Of a stretch of DNA of 64,000 nucleotides, positions 39,233 to 48,132 are shown in pieces. Source of the stretch: Nocardioides campestrisoli (GTDB taxonomy: Bacteria; Actinomycetota; Actinomycetes; Propionibacteriales; Nocardioidaceae); the NCBI RefSeq assembly GCF_013624435.2, contig NZ_CP061768.1, forward strand, positions 3,252,001 to 3,316,000, in the 5' to 3' direction. Made by a program: the position numbers and the translations under genes. How positions within the stretch are numbered: the stretch's first letter is position 1; every line of letters starts with the position of its first letter. Under the pieces are notes generated by a model. The model worked only from the letters and a program-made list of their open reading frames with translations, was not told where the DNA came from and ran no database searches.

Positions 39233-39844
39233 ATGGAGTTCCAGTCCACCCTCTTCGCACCCGCCGAACCGGGGCCGGAGGCCCTGCACCCGACCCGCCG
39301 TCAGCTCACCGCCGGCGCCTGGATCGACGTCCAGCGCGAGTGGCTCGGGGGCGCCGACGAGGTCTTCGCCACCATGGTCGCCGAGGTGCCCTGGCGCGCG
39401 GAGCGCCGGGAGATGTACGACGCGGTGGTCGACGTGCCGCGGCTGCTGCACCACTACGGGGCCGGCGCACCCCTCCCGCACCCCGCCCTGGTCCAGGCCC
39501 GCGAGGCGCTCACCGCCCACTACCGGCCCGAGCTCGGCGAGTCGTTCACCACCGCCGGGTGCTGCTTCTACCGCGACGGGCGCGACTCGGTCGCCTGGCA
39601 CGGCGACCGGATCGGCCGGGGGCGCAGCCAGGACACGATGGTCGCGATCGTCTCCCTCGGCGACCCGCGCCGGCTGATGCTCCGGCCGCGCGGCGGCGGC
39701 GAGTCGATCGCGGTGACCATGGGTCACGGCGACCTCGTGGTGATGGGTGGCTCCTGCCAGCGCACCTGGGAGCACGCCGTGCCCAAGCAGGCGCACGCGG
39801 GACCAAGGATCTCGGTGCAGTTCCGCCCGCGCGGCGTGCTGTAG
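39233..39844 (+). CDS. AlkB-like Fe(II)/2-oxoglutarate dioxygenase
   Basis: AlkB enzymes repair N-alkyl lesions such as 1-methyladenine and 3-methylcytosine by oxidative demethylation. In this 203-residue protein the iron ligands are H123 and D125 (AWHGD) and H181 (TWEHAVPK); R192 and R198 (RISVQFR) bind 2-oxoglutarate and form the usual RxxxxxR. The sequence follows the compact actinobacterial form. A perfect LexA box lies in its promoter. Its stop faces narI, 17 bp away. No adjacent ada gene. Confidence 0.92.
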   Translation: MEFQSTLFAPAEPGPEALHPTRRQLTAGAWIDVQREWLGGADEVFATMVAEVPWRAERREMYDAVVDVPRLLHHYGAGAPLPHPALVQAREALTAHYRPELGESFTTAGCCFYRDGRDSVAWHGDRIGRGRSQDTMVAIVSLGDPRRLMLRPRGGGESIAVTMGHGDLVVMGGSCQRTWEHAVPKQAHAGPRISVQFRPRGVL

Positions 39845-39861
39845 CCCGCAGGCGGCAGCCC

Positions 39862-40593
39862 TCAGCGACCGACCGGCTCGTCCCAGCCGCGACGCGGCCG
39901 GTGCGCCGAGCCGACGTCGTCGCGCGAGCGGTAGACGATGTAGGGCCGGGTCAGGTAGCCCACGGGCGCGGAGAACACGTGCACCAGCCTGGTGAACGGC
40001 CAGAGCGCGAAGAGCCCGAAGGCCACCAGCGCGTGCGCCTGGAAGCCGAACGGCGCCTCGGCCATCAGCGACGCGTCCGGGTCGAAGGCCAGGAACGAGC
40101 GGTACCAGACCGAGACGCCGTCCCGGTAGTTGTACTCCCCGCCCAGGGTGAAGATCGACCCCGCGACGGTGTTCCACATCCCCAGCACGATCACCAGCGC
40201 GAGGAAGGCGTACATCACCTTGTCCATCCGCGTCGTGGCGCGGAAGACCGGCCCCACGGTGCGCCGGCGGTAGATCAGGATGACCAGCCCCACGACGGTC
40301 GCGACGCCGGCCAGCAGGCCGCCACCCACCGCGATGTAGTGGTAGGCGTGGTCCCCGATCCCCACGGCCTCGGTCCACGAGCGCGGGACCAGCAGGCCGA
40401 TGATGTGTCCGCCCACCACCCCCAGCATCCCGAAGTGGAAGAGCGGGGACCCGAGCCGGAGCAGCCGGTCCTCGTAGAGCTGGGAGGACCGGGTGGTCCA
40501 GCCGAACTTGTCGTACCGGTACCGCCAGAAGTGGCCCACCACGAAGGTGGCCAGGCACAGGTACGGGACGACGACCCACAGGAACTGGTCCAT
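39862..40593 (-). CDS. narI: Respiratory nitrate reductase, gamma subunit
   Basis: NarI is the membrane b-type cytochrome that takes electrons from quinol and anchors NarGH. The 243-residue protein has five predicted helices. The pair of histidines in HFGMLGVVGGHIIG and later His residues (AHALVAFGL, LVHVFSAP) are candidate heme ligands. The ATG at 40593 has GAGGAG 7 nt upstream. It ends the narKGHJI operon. Confidence 0.95.
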   Translation of the reverse strand: MDQFLWVVVPYLCLATFVVGHFWRYRYDKFGWTTRSSQLYEDRLLRLGSPLFHFGMLGVVGGHIIGLLVPRSWTEAVGIGDHAYHYIAVGGGLLAGVATVVGLVILIYRRRTVGPVFRATTRMDKVMYAFLALVIVLGMWNTVAGSIFTLGGEYNYRDGVSVWYRSFLAFDPDASLMAEAPFGFQAHALVAFGLFALWPFTRLVHVFSAPVGYLTRPYIVYRSRDDVGSAHRPRRGWDEPVGR

Positions 40594-40595
40594 GG

Positions 40596-41327
40596 TCAGG
40601 CTCCTCTCCCACCGGCCGGGGCGGGGAACCCCGGGAGCCCGAGGTCGACCGTGCCCGACGGTCGCGGGTCGGTCAGCGCCGCGTCGAACCCCGGCGTCCC
40701 GTACGGCGTCATCCCGACCTCCTCCTCGGGCGGGCCCTCCTCGGCCAGCCGTCGCACCAGCTCCATCCCCTCCCCGTCGAGCGCGGGCAGCGTGGCGCAG
40801 ACGGGGACGACCACGTCGGCCCACGGCGAGCCCAGCTCGGTGAGCGAGAGCCGCAGCAGCTCGAGGCCTGCCCGGTGGTCCAGGAGCAGCTGCCGACCGG
40901 CGACCGGGTCGGCCGTGGCGGCGAACTCGAGCACCACCGCCAGGTGGTCGGGCAGCTCCTGGTCGCCGAGCTCCAGCCCGGCGGCCTGGTAGGTCTGCTT
41001 GAACCGGAGCAGGGCCATCCCGCGCTTGCGGGTGTCGCCGTGCAGGAAGTAGGTGAGGAAGAGGGCGCACCGGCGGCGGGTGTCGAAGGTCTCGACGTAC
41101 TCCTCCTGGAGCCGGTTGAGCGGAGCCGTACGCCGGTGCGCCAGGAACCGGCTGAAGGGCTCGGCCAGCTCCCGCGGCAGCCCCGGGAGGACGGCGTCCA
41201 CCACGTCCAGCTGCTGCCCGTCGTCCGGGTAGTCGATCAGCAGCGAGGCGAGCTGCCACGTCGCGCACGCCGTCGCCTCGTCGACACCGGCCGGCGGGCG
41301 GTTCCGGCTCCGTAGCAGCGGCGCCAT
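40596..41327 (-). CDS. narJ: Nitrate reductase molybdenum-cofactor assembly chaperone
   Basis: NarJ is a cytoplasmic TorD-like chaperone needed to insert the molybdenum cofactor into NarG. The helical 243-residue protein has LQEEYVETFDTRRRCALFLTYFLHGDTRKRG, the family block. It overlaps the narH stop by one base (TGATG) and lies 2 bp before narI. It extends into a Pro/Gly-rich C-terminus. Confidence 0.95.
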   Translation of the reverse strand: MAPLLRSRNRPPAGVDEATACATWQLASLLIDYPDDGQQLDVVDAVLPGLPRELAEPFSRFLAHRRTAPLNRLQEEYVETFDTRRRCALFLTYFLHGDTRKRGMALLRFKQTYQAAGLELGDQELPDHLAVVLEFAATADPVAGRQLLLDHRAGLELLRLSLTELGSPWADVVVPVCATLPALDGEGMELVRRLAEEGPPEEEVGMTPYGTPGFDAALTDPRPSGTVDLGLPGFPAPAGGRGA

Positions 41328-43087
41328 CAGGCTCCCCGCCCCCGCCCGGAGTCCTCGCCCGGCCGGTCCCCCGGCGGATGGCTGCCCTGCCCGCCGGTGC
41401 CGCCCGTCAGCCCCGCGTCCGGCCGGTCCGGCGAGGCGTCCGGCTTGGGCGGGAAGAGCCCGCTCGGCGTGCCCTTGCCGTCCCAGTTGAGCAGGTTCAC
41501 CCGCTGCCCCTTGTCGTCCGGGGAGGCCACGGTGTCCGAGCTCTGCCGGTCCCGGAGCATCTGGAAGTTCTCCACCGCCACCGGCACGGGGCGGCCAGAC
41601 CCCTCGCCGAACGGGCCCGACTCGTGCATGCCCGGGCCGCCCTCGTAGTCGAGCGAGCACTCGGTCGCCAGCTCCTCCAGGGCGTGCGCCTGCTCGACGT
41701 GCGCGGTGGGGATGACGTAGCGCTCCTCGTACTTGGCGATGGCCAGCAGCCGGAACATCTCGTACATCGTCTCCCCGTCCATCCCGACCGCCGCGGGGAT
41801 CGACTCGTCGGGGTCGCGGCCGAGGTTGATGTCGCGCATGTAGGAGCGCATCGCCGCCAGCTTGCGCAGCACCGCCTCGACGGAGCCGACGTCACCCGCG
41901 GTGAACAGGTTGGCCAGGTACTCCACGGGGATCCGCAGCGCCTCGATCGCCGCGAACAGGTTGCCCCGGTCCTCGGCGTCGAAGCCGGTGTCCTTGACCA
42001 CGTCGACCACCGGGGAGAGCGGCGGGATGTACCAGACCATCGGCATTGTCCGGTACTCCGGGTGCAAGGGGAGGGCGACCTGGTAGCGGTTGATCAGGGC
42101 CCACACCGGGGACCGTCGAGCCGCGTCGACCCAGTCGGCGGGGATCCCGGCCTCCTCCGCCGCTTGCCGCACCTGCGGGTCGTCCGGGTCCAGGAAGCAG
42201 CCGCGCTGGGCGGCGTACAGGTCCTGGTCATCGGTGACCGAGGCGGCCTCCAGCACCTTGTCGGCGTCGTAGAGCACGAGCCCGAGGTAGCGCAGCCGGC
42301 CCACGCAGGTCTCCGAGCAGACCGTCGGCAGGCCCACCTCCACGCGCGGGTAGCAGAACGTGCACTTCTCGGCCTTGCCGGTGCGGTGGTTGAAGTAGAC
42401 CTTCTTGTAGGGGCACCCCGACACGCACATCCGCCACCCGCGGCACCGGTCCTGGTCGACCAGGACGATGCCGTCCTCGGAGCGCTTGTAGATCGCCCCG
42501 CTGGGGCAGGACGCCGCGCACGAGGGGTTGAGGCAGTGCTCGCAGATCCGCGGCAGGTAGAACATGAAGGTCTCCTCGAACTCCAGCCGCACCTTGTCCT
42601 CGATGCCCTTGAGCATCAGGTCGCGGCTGGCGTGCTCGCGGGAGCCCCCCAGGTTGTCGTCCCAGTTGGCCGACCACCGGATGCTCATCGTCTTGCCGCT
42701 CAGCAGCGACTTGGGACGGGCCACCGGGAACGTGTCGGTGGCCGGCGAGCTGGTGAGCGTCTCGTAGTCGTAGGTCCAGGGCTCGTAGTAGTCCTGGATC
42801 GAGGGCATCTTCGGGTTGGAGAAGATGGTGGCGAGCTTGCGGAGCCGCCCCCCGGACCGCAGCGCGAGGCGTCCGCGCCGGTTGAGCCTCCAGCCGCCCT
42901 GCCACTCCTCCTGGTCCTCGTAGCGGCGCGGGTAGCCGAGGCCGGGGCGGGTCTCGACGTTGTTGAACCAGACGTACTCGGTGCCTGCCCGGTTGGTCCA
43001 CGCCTGCTTGCAGGTGACCGAGCAGGTGTGGCACCCGATGCACTTGTCGAGGTTCATCACCATCGCCATCTGGGCCATGACCTTCAT
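41327..43087 (-). CDS. narH: Respiratory nitrate reductase, beta subunit
   Basis: NarH carries three [4Fe-4S] and one [3Fe-4S] cluster that pass electrons from NarI to NarG. The first cluster motif has C16, C19, C22, C26. Further motifs are CEHCLNPSCAASCP, CRGWRMCVSGCP (Trp in place of a Cys marks the [3Fe-4S] site, as in E. coli) and CTFCYP with CSETC. At 586 residues it is longer than E. coli NarH (512), owing to a Pro/Gly/Asp-rich tail after about residue 545. It overlaps narG and narJ by one base each. Confidence 0.96.
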   Translation of the reverse strand: MKVMAQMAMVMNLDKCIGCHTCSVTCKQAWTNRAGTEYVWFNNVETRPGLGYPRRYEDQEEWQGGWRLNRRGRLALRSGGRLRKLATIFSNPKMPSIQDYYEPWTYDYETLTSSPATDTFPVARPKSLLSGKTMSIRWSANWDDNLGGSREHASRDLMLKGIEDKVRLEFEETFMFYLPRICEHCLNPSCAASCPSGAIYKRSEDGIVLVDQDRCRGWRMCVSGCPYKKVYFNHRTGKAEKCTFCYPRVEVGLPTVCSETCVGRLRYLGLVLYDADKVLEAASVTDDQDLYAAQRGCFLDPDDPQVRQAAEEAGIPADWVDAARRSPVWALINRYQVALPLHPEYRTMPMVWYIPPLSPVVDVVKDTGFDAEDRGNLFAAIEALRIPVEYLANLFTAGDVGSVEAVLRKLAAMRSYMRDINLGRDPDESIPAAVGMDGETMYEMFRLLAIAKYEERYVIPTAHVEQAHALEELATECSLDYEGGPGMHESGPFGEGSGRPVPVAVENFQMLRDRQSSDTVASPDDKGQRVNLLNWDGKGTPSGLFPPKPDASPDRPDAGLTGGTGGQGSHPPGDRPGEDSGRGRGA

Positions 43088-46000
43088 CAGTACTCCACCC
43101 TCGTCGTCCGCTTGCGGATGGTCGTGACCTCGTCGCGGTTGTTGCCCGTGGGCCCGATGTAGTTGAAGGCGTAGGCCAGCTGCGCGTAGCCGCCGACCAG
43201 GTGGCTGGGCTTCATCAGGATCCGGGTGAGGCTGTTGTGCATCCCACCGCGCTTGCGGTCCCGCTCGGTCAGCGGGACGTCGATCAGCCGGTCCTGGGCG
43301 TGGTGCATGTAGACCGTGCCCTCGGGCATCCGGTGGCTGACGATCGCCCGGGCCGCCACCACGCCGTTGCGGTTGGTCGCCTCGATCCAGTCGTTGTCGC
43401 GCACACCGATCTTGGCGGCGTCCCGGTCCGAGAGCCAGATCGCCTGGCCGCCCCGGGAGAGGGAGAGCATGAACAGGTTGTCCTGGTACTCCGAGTGGAT
43501 GGACCACTTGTTGTGCGGGGTCAGGTAGCGCACCGAGACCCCCAGCTCCCCCTCGGCGCCGATCCGGGGCTCCCCGAAGAGGCCGGTCATGTCGAGAGGT
43601 GGCCGGTAGACCGGCAGCGCCTCCCCCATCGCCAGGAACCAGTCGTGGTCGACGTAGAACTGCTGGCGCCCGGTCAGGGTGTGGAACGGCTTGCCGCGCT
43701 CGATGTTGGTCGTGAACGGGCTGTAGCGCCGCCCGCCGCTCTCCGACCCGGACCACTCCGGCGAGGTGATCACCGACACCGGTTGGGCCTGGGTGTCGGC
43801 GAAGGTGACCTGCTTGCCCTCGTGCTCGGCCGCGAGGTCGGCCAGCGGCTTCCCGGTGCGCTGCTCCAGGAACCGGAACCCGCGGGTGGCCAGGTGCCCG
43901 TTCGTGGTGCCGGACAGGTGCAGGATGGCGTCGGCCATCTGGACGTCGGTCTCCAGCCGGGGCTGGCCGGCCCCGGCCCCGGTCCGGACCACTCCGTTGC
44001 GCCGGCGGAGGATCTCGACCTCCCGCTCCGCCTCGTAGGCCACTCCCTTGGTGGCCATCCCCTTGCTCTCCAGCAGCGGGCCCAGAGAGGTCATCTTCTC
44101 GAAGGTGGCCGGGTAGTCGCGCTCGGTGACAGCGAGCACCGGCATGGTCCGTCCCGGGACGGGTTCGGTCTCTCCGGTCCGCCAGTCCCGCACCACCCCG
44201 TGCACGGTGGACAACGCTTCCGGGGTGTCGTGCCACAACGGCTTCGCCACGACGTCGGTGCGGGTGCCCAGGTGGTCCACGGCCAGCTCGGAGAACCGCG
44301 CGGCGATCGCCTTCCAGGCGTCCCAGTCCGTCCTGGTCTGCCAGGGCGGGGAGATGGCCGGGTTGAACGAGTGCACGAACGGGTGCATGTCGGTGGTGTT
44401 GAGGTCGTGCTTCTCGTACCAGGTGGCGGCGGGGAGGACGACGTCGGAGAGCATCGTCGAGCTGGTCATCCGGAAGTCGATGGTCATCAGCAGGTCGAGC
44501 TTGCCCTCGCGCGCCGTCTCGGGCCACACGACGTCGCGCGGGCGTTGCTCAGGCGACGCCTCCCGCGCGGTCGCGGCGCTGTCGGTGCCCAGCAGGTGCC
44601 GCAGCATGTACTCGTTGCCCTTGGCCGAGGAGCCGAGCAGGTTGGCCCGCCACAGGCTCAGGATCCGGGGATGGTTGGCCTCGTGCTCGGGGTCCTCGAC
44701 CGCGAAGCGCATCCGGCCCTCGCGCAGCTCGCGCACGATGTAGTCGGCAGGCTCGAGCCCCGCCTGCGCCGCCTCGTCGGCCAGCACCAGGCTGCTGCGG
44801 TCGAACGTCGGGTAGCTGGGCGTCCAGCCGAGCCGCACCGACTGGGCGAGCAGGTCCATCAGCCCGCGGCCGGCGAACGCTCCGGTCCCGGCGTCGAGGT
44901 CGTCGGCGTCGAAGGTGTCGTACCGGTACTGCGAGCTGTTCACGTACCAGTAGGCGGTCTGGTTCATGTGACGCGGCGGGCGGTGCCAGTCCAGCGCGAA
45001 GGCCACGTGCTGGAACCCCGTGAGGGGGCGGACCTTCTCCTGGCCGACGTAGTGCGCCCAGCCGCCGCCGTTGCGTCCCTGGCAGCCGGTGATCGTGGTG
45101 AGCATCAGCATCGCCCGGTAGATCTGGTCCGCGTGGAACCAGTGGTTGACGCCGGCGCCCATGATGATCATCCCGCGGCCCCGGGTGTCGATCGCGTTCT
45201 GCGCCCACTCCCGGGCCAGCCGGGTGACCTGGGCGGCGGGCACCGAGGTGAGCTCCTCGGCCCACGCGGGGGTCGCCGGCACCGACGGGTCGTCGTACCC
45301 GGTGGGCCACTCGCCGGGCAGTCCGTCGCGGGCCACGCCGTACTGGGCCAGCAGCAGGTCGAAGACGGTGGTGACCAGCCGTTCGCCCACCCGGGCCACC
45401 GGGACGCCGCGGCGCTGGTAGGACGCCTTGCCGTCCGCGGAGTCGAAGCGCGCCAGCTCGACCTCGACGCTCTCCCGGCTGCCGTCGTACATGGTCAGGG
45501 CGGGGTCGATGTCGCCGAGGTCCAGGTTCCACTGGCCCTGGCCCTCGTCCCCGTAGCGATGTCCCACCGAGCCCCGCGGGATCCGCACCTCCCCGGTGCC
45601 CGCGTCGATCACCGCGGGCTTCCACATGGCGTGCTCCGACCCGCCCTCGGGGTGGTCGATGTCACCGGCGACCAGGTACTTGCCCGGCCGCCACATGCCC
45701 TCGACTCCGCCCGGCTCCAACGTGACCAGGAACGGCAGGTCGGTGTAGCGCTTGTCGTAGTCGGCGAAGAACGGGACCTGCTGGTCCACGAAGTACTCCT
45801 TGAGCAGCACGTGGCCCAGTGCCATGGCCAGGGCCCCGTCGGTGCCGGGTGCCGGGTTCACCCACTCGTCGGCGAACTTCACGTTGTCGGCGTAGTCCGG
45901 GGCGACGGCCACGACCTTCTGCCCCCGGTAGCGGGCCTCGACCATCCAGTGCGCGTCCGGGGTCCGGGTGACCGGGAGGTTGCTGCCCCACATGAACAGG

Positions 46001-46797
46001 TAGCCGGCGTCCCACCAGTCGCCGGACTCCGGGACGTCGGTCTGGTCGCCGAACATCTGGGGCGAGGCGTTGGGCAGGTCGGCGTACCAGTCGTAGAAGG
46101 AGAGCATCGGCGCGCCGATCAGCTCGAGGAACCGGGCGCCGGAGGCGTACGAGACGGGCGACATCGCCGGGATCGGCGAGAACCCCGCGATCCGGTCCGG
46201 CCCCCAGCGCTTGACCGTGTGGACGTGCGCGGCGGCGATGATCTCGGCCGCCTCCTCCCAGGTGGCGCGGACCAGTCCGCCCTTGCCGCGGGCGGACTTG
46301 TAGCGCCGGGCGCGCTCGGGGTCCTCGACGATCGAGGCCCACGCCAGCACCGGGTCCCCGGTCTCGGCCCTCGCGGCGCGGAACATCTCCAGCAGCACGC
46401 CCCGCACGTAGGGGTACCGGACGCGGGTCGGGCTGTAGGTGTACCAGGAGAACGCCGCGCCGCGCGGGCAGCCGCGGGGCTCGTACTCCGGACGGTCGGC
46501 GCCCGCGCTCGGGTAGTCGGTCTGCTGCGTCTCCCAGGTGATGATCCCGTCCTTGACGTAGACCTTCCACGAGCACGACCCGGTGCAGTTGACCCCGTGG
46601 GTGGAGCGCACCACCTTGTCGTGGCTCCAGCGGTCCCGGTAGAAGGCGTCGGCCCCGCGGCCGCCCTTCCGCTCCATCGAGCGCAGGTCCTCGCTGACCT
46701 CGGCCTTGGTGAAGAAGCGCCGGCTGGAGACCAGCGCCTCGGTCAGGGGACCGTCGAGCCCCGGTGCCTGTCGCGGTGCCTGTCGTTCGGTGGTCAC
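43087..46797 (-). CDS. narG: Respiratory nitrate reductase, alpha subunit
   Basis: NarG is the molybdenum-bisMGD catalytic subunit reducing nitrate to nitrite. The FS0 cluster motif has H67, C71, C75 and C110, with spacing (3, 3, 34) equal to E. coli NarG. The DWYADLPNASPQ block probably carries the aspartate ligand to molybdenum. Length is 1236 residues, as for the family. GTG start at 46797 overlaps the narK stop (GTGA). No twin-arginine leader is evident, so it faces the cytoplasm. It shares the operon with its transporter. Confidence 0.97.
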   Translation of the reverse strand: MTTERQAPRQAPGLDGPLTEALVSSRRFFTKAEVSEDLRSMERKGGRGADAFYRDRWSHDKVVRSTHGVNCTGSCSWKVYVKDGIITWETQQTDYPSAGADRPEYEPRGCPRGAAFSWYTYSPTRVRYPYVRGVLLEMFRAARAETGDPVLAWASIVEDPERARRYKSARGKGGLVRATWEEAAEIIAAAHVHTVKRWGPDRIAGFSPIPAMSPVSYASGARFLELIGAPMLSFYDWYADLPNASPQMFGDQTDVPESGDWWDAGYLFMWGSNLPVTRTPDAHWMVEARYRGQKVVAVAPDYADNVKFADEWVNPAPGTDGALAMALGHVLLKEYFVDQQVPFFADYDKRYTDLPFLVTLEPGGVEGMWRPGKYLVAGDIDHPEGGSEHAMWKPAVIDAGTGEVRIPRGSVGHRYGDEGQGQWNLDLGDIDPALTMYDGSRESVEVELARFDSADGKASYQRRGVPVARVGERLVTTVFDLLLAQYGVARDGLPGEWPTGYDDPSVPATPAWAEELTSVPAAQVTRLAREWAQNAIDTRGRGMIIMGAGVNHWFHADQIYRAMLMLTTITGCQGRNGGGWAHYVGQEKVRPLTGFQHVAFALDWHRPPRHMNQTAYWYVNSSQYRYDTFDADDLDAGTGAFAGRGLMDLLAQSVRLGWTPSYPTFDRSSLVLADEAAQAGLEPADYIVRELREGRMRFAVEDPEHEANHPRILSLWRANLLGSSAKGNEYMLRHLLGTDSAATAREASPEQRPRDVVWPETAREGKLDLLMTIDFRMTSSTMLSDVVLPAATWYEKHDLNTTDMHPFVHSFNPAISPPWQTRTDWDAWKAIAARFSELAVDHLGTRTDVVAKPLWHDTPEALSTVHGVVRDWRTGETEPVPGRTMPVLAVTERDYPATFEKMTSLGPLLESKGMATKGVAYEAEREVEILRRRNGVVRTGAGAGQPRLETDVQMADAILHLSGTTNGHLATRGFRFLEQRTGKPLADLAAEHEGKQVTFADTQAQPVSVITSPEWSGSESGGRRYSPFTTNIERGKPFHTLTGRQQFYVDHDWFLAMGEALPVYRPPLDMTGLFGEPRIGAEGELGVSVRYLTPHNKWSIHSEYQDNLFMLSLSRGGQAIWLSDRDAAKIGVRDNDWIEATNRNGVVAARAIVSHRMPEGTVYMHHAQDRLIDVPLTERDRKRGGMHNSLTRILMKPSHLVGGYAQLAYAFNYIGPTGNNRDEVTTIRKRTTRVEY

Positions 46798-48041
46798 GTC
46801 GTCTGCCTCTCGGTCGCCGGTGCGTCGGCGGAGCCCGCCGCGGTGCGGCGGACCACGGTCAGGGTCAGCGCGAGCGTCAGCGCCGCGGTCACGGCCAGGA
46901 GCCACAGGCCGATGGCGTAGGAGTCGGTGTGGCCGTAGACGTAGCCCATGATCAGCGGCGGCACGAACCCGCCCAGCCCGCCGGCCGCGCCGACCAGCCC
47001 GGTGACCCCGCCCACCCGCGCGGGCTCGGTGACCTGGGCGATCAGCGCGAAGGTGGCACCGCTCCCGGACCCCAGTGCCGCTGCCATCGCGAGGAAGACG
47101 ATCGTGCCGACGCTCTCCAGGGGCGGGTTGCCGGCGGCGATGGCCGCGCAGACCATGACCACGGCGAACCCCCCGGCGAGCACCGGGATCGAGCCGAACC
47201 GGTCGCTGAGCCAGCCGCCCACGGGCCGCATCACCACCGCGACCACCACGAAGCCGGCCATCCGGTTGGAGGCGTCCGCCGCGGTGAGCCCGTGGGCGTT
47301 CTTCAGGTACGCCGGCAGGTAGACCGAGAAGGCGACGTACCCGCCGAACGAGACCGCGTAGAGGATGCAGGTCTGCCAGGTGACGGGAAGCTTGGAGTTG
47401 GCCACCAGCCGCGTCATCAGGCTCGTGGTCGGCACCGTCCGGCCCGGGGCGTCGCGCATCAGCAGCCAGGCGACGACGGCGTAGACGGCGAGCACCGCGG
47501 CGGTGATCAGGAACGGCGCCTTCTCCCCCAGCTCGTCGTAGAGCTGCACCGTGGTCAGCGCACTGATCGCCGTCCCGCCCATGCCCGCGCCGAAGATGCC
47601 CACCGCCAGACCTCGACGCTCGGGCGGGAACCAGGCGTTGACGAACGGCACGCCGACCGCGAACGCGGTGCCGGCGATCCCGAGGAAGAAGCCCCCGACC
47701 AGCAGCAGGACGTAGGAGTCCATGGCGACGTAGGCGATGAAGAGGATCGGGACGATGGTCACGGCGGAGACCAGCGGGAACATCACCCGGCCGCCGAAGC
47801 GGTCGGTCAGCGCGCCCACGACGATCCGGCCCAAGGAGCCGACGATCACCGGTACCGCCACCATCAGGGCCACGTCGGACTCCGTCAGGTCGCCCAGCGA
47901 GCCCGAGTCGCGGAACTTCGGGCCCAACGGGCTGAGCAGCGCCCACGCCCAGAAGTTGACCGCGAACCCGATCGTGGCCAGCGCCAGCATCAGCCAGGCC
48001 CGGCCGGACACCTCCGGATCCGTGGCGCTCCTGTCGGCCAT
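46794..48041 (-). CDS. narK: Nitrate/nitrite transporter, MFS (NNP family)
   Basis: NarK imports nitrate or exchanges it for nitrite. The 415-residue protein has 12 predicted helices, the NNP signatures GIFGAGMGGTAISAL and VGAAGGLGGFVPPLIMG, and the loop motif DRFGSIPVL. It is the first gene of the nar operon and its stop overlaps narG. GGGGAGGG precedes the ATG. No FNR or ArnR-like site was identified in the 90-bp region before it. Confidence 0.93.
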   Translation of the reverse strand: MADRSATDPEVSGRAWLMLALATIGFAVNFWAWALLSPLGPKFRDSGSLGDLTESDVALMVAVPVIVGSLGRIVVGALTDRFGGRVMFPLVSAVTIVPILFIAYVAMDSYVLLLVGGFFLGIAGTAFAVGVPFVNAWFPPERRGLAVGIFGAGMGGTAISALTTVQLYDELGEKAPFLITAAVLAVYAVVAWLLMRDAPGRTVPTTSLMTRLVANSKLPVTWQTCILYAVSFGGYVAFSVYLPAYLKNAHGLTAADASNRMAGFVVVAVVMRPVGGWLSDRFGSIPVLAGGFAVVMVCAAIAAGNPPLESVGTIVFLAMAAALGSGSGATFALIAQVTEPARVGGVTGLVGAAGGLGGFVPPLIMGYVYGHTDSYAIGLWLLAVTAALTLALTLTVVRRTAAGSADAPATERQTT

Positions 48042-48132
48042 GGGAAGCCCTCCCCCGACGTGATGGGCATCGGTGCCTCCAACGTCCCCTCCCGCCGGGA
48101 GGCAGGGAAGGGCCGTTGTACCCGGGCCCCGG

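Noticed and set aside
43201..46920. 1239-residue open frame opposite narG
   Set aside because: Antisense shadow of narG; no family motifs and low-complexity composition.
48088..48102. CCTCCC-GCC-GGGAGG hairpin upstream of narK as a terminator or regulatory site
   Set aside because: Six base pairs with no U-tract in a G/C-rich stretch; likely to occur by chance.
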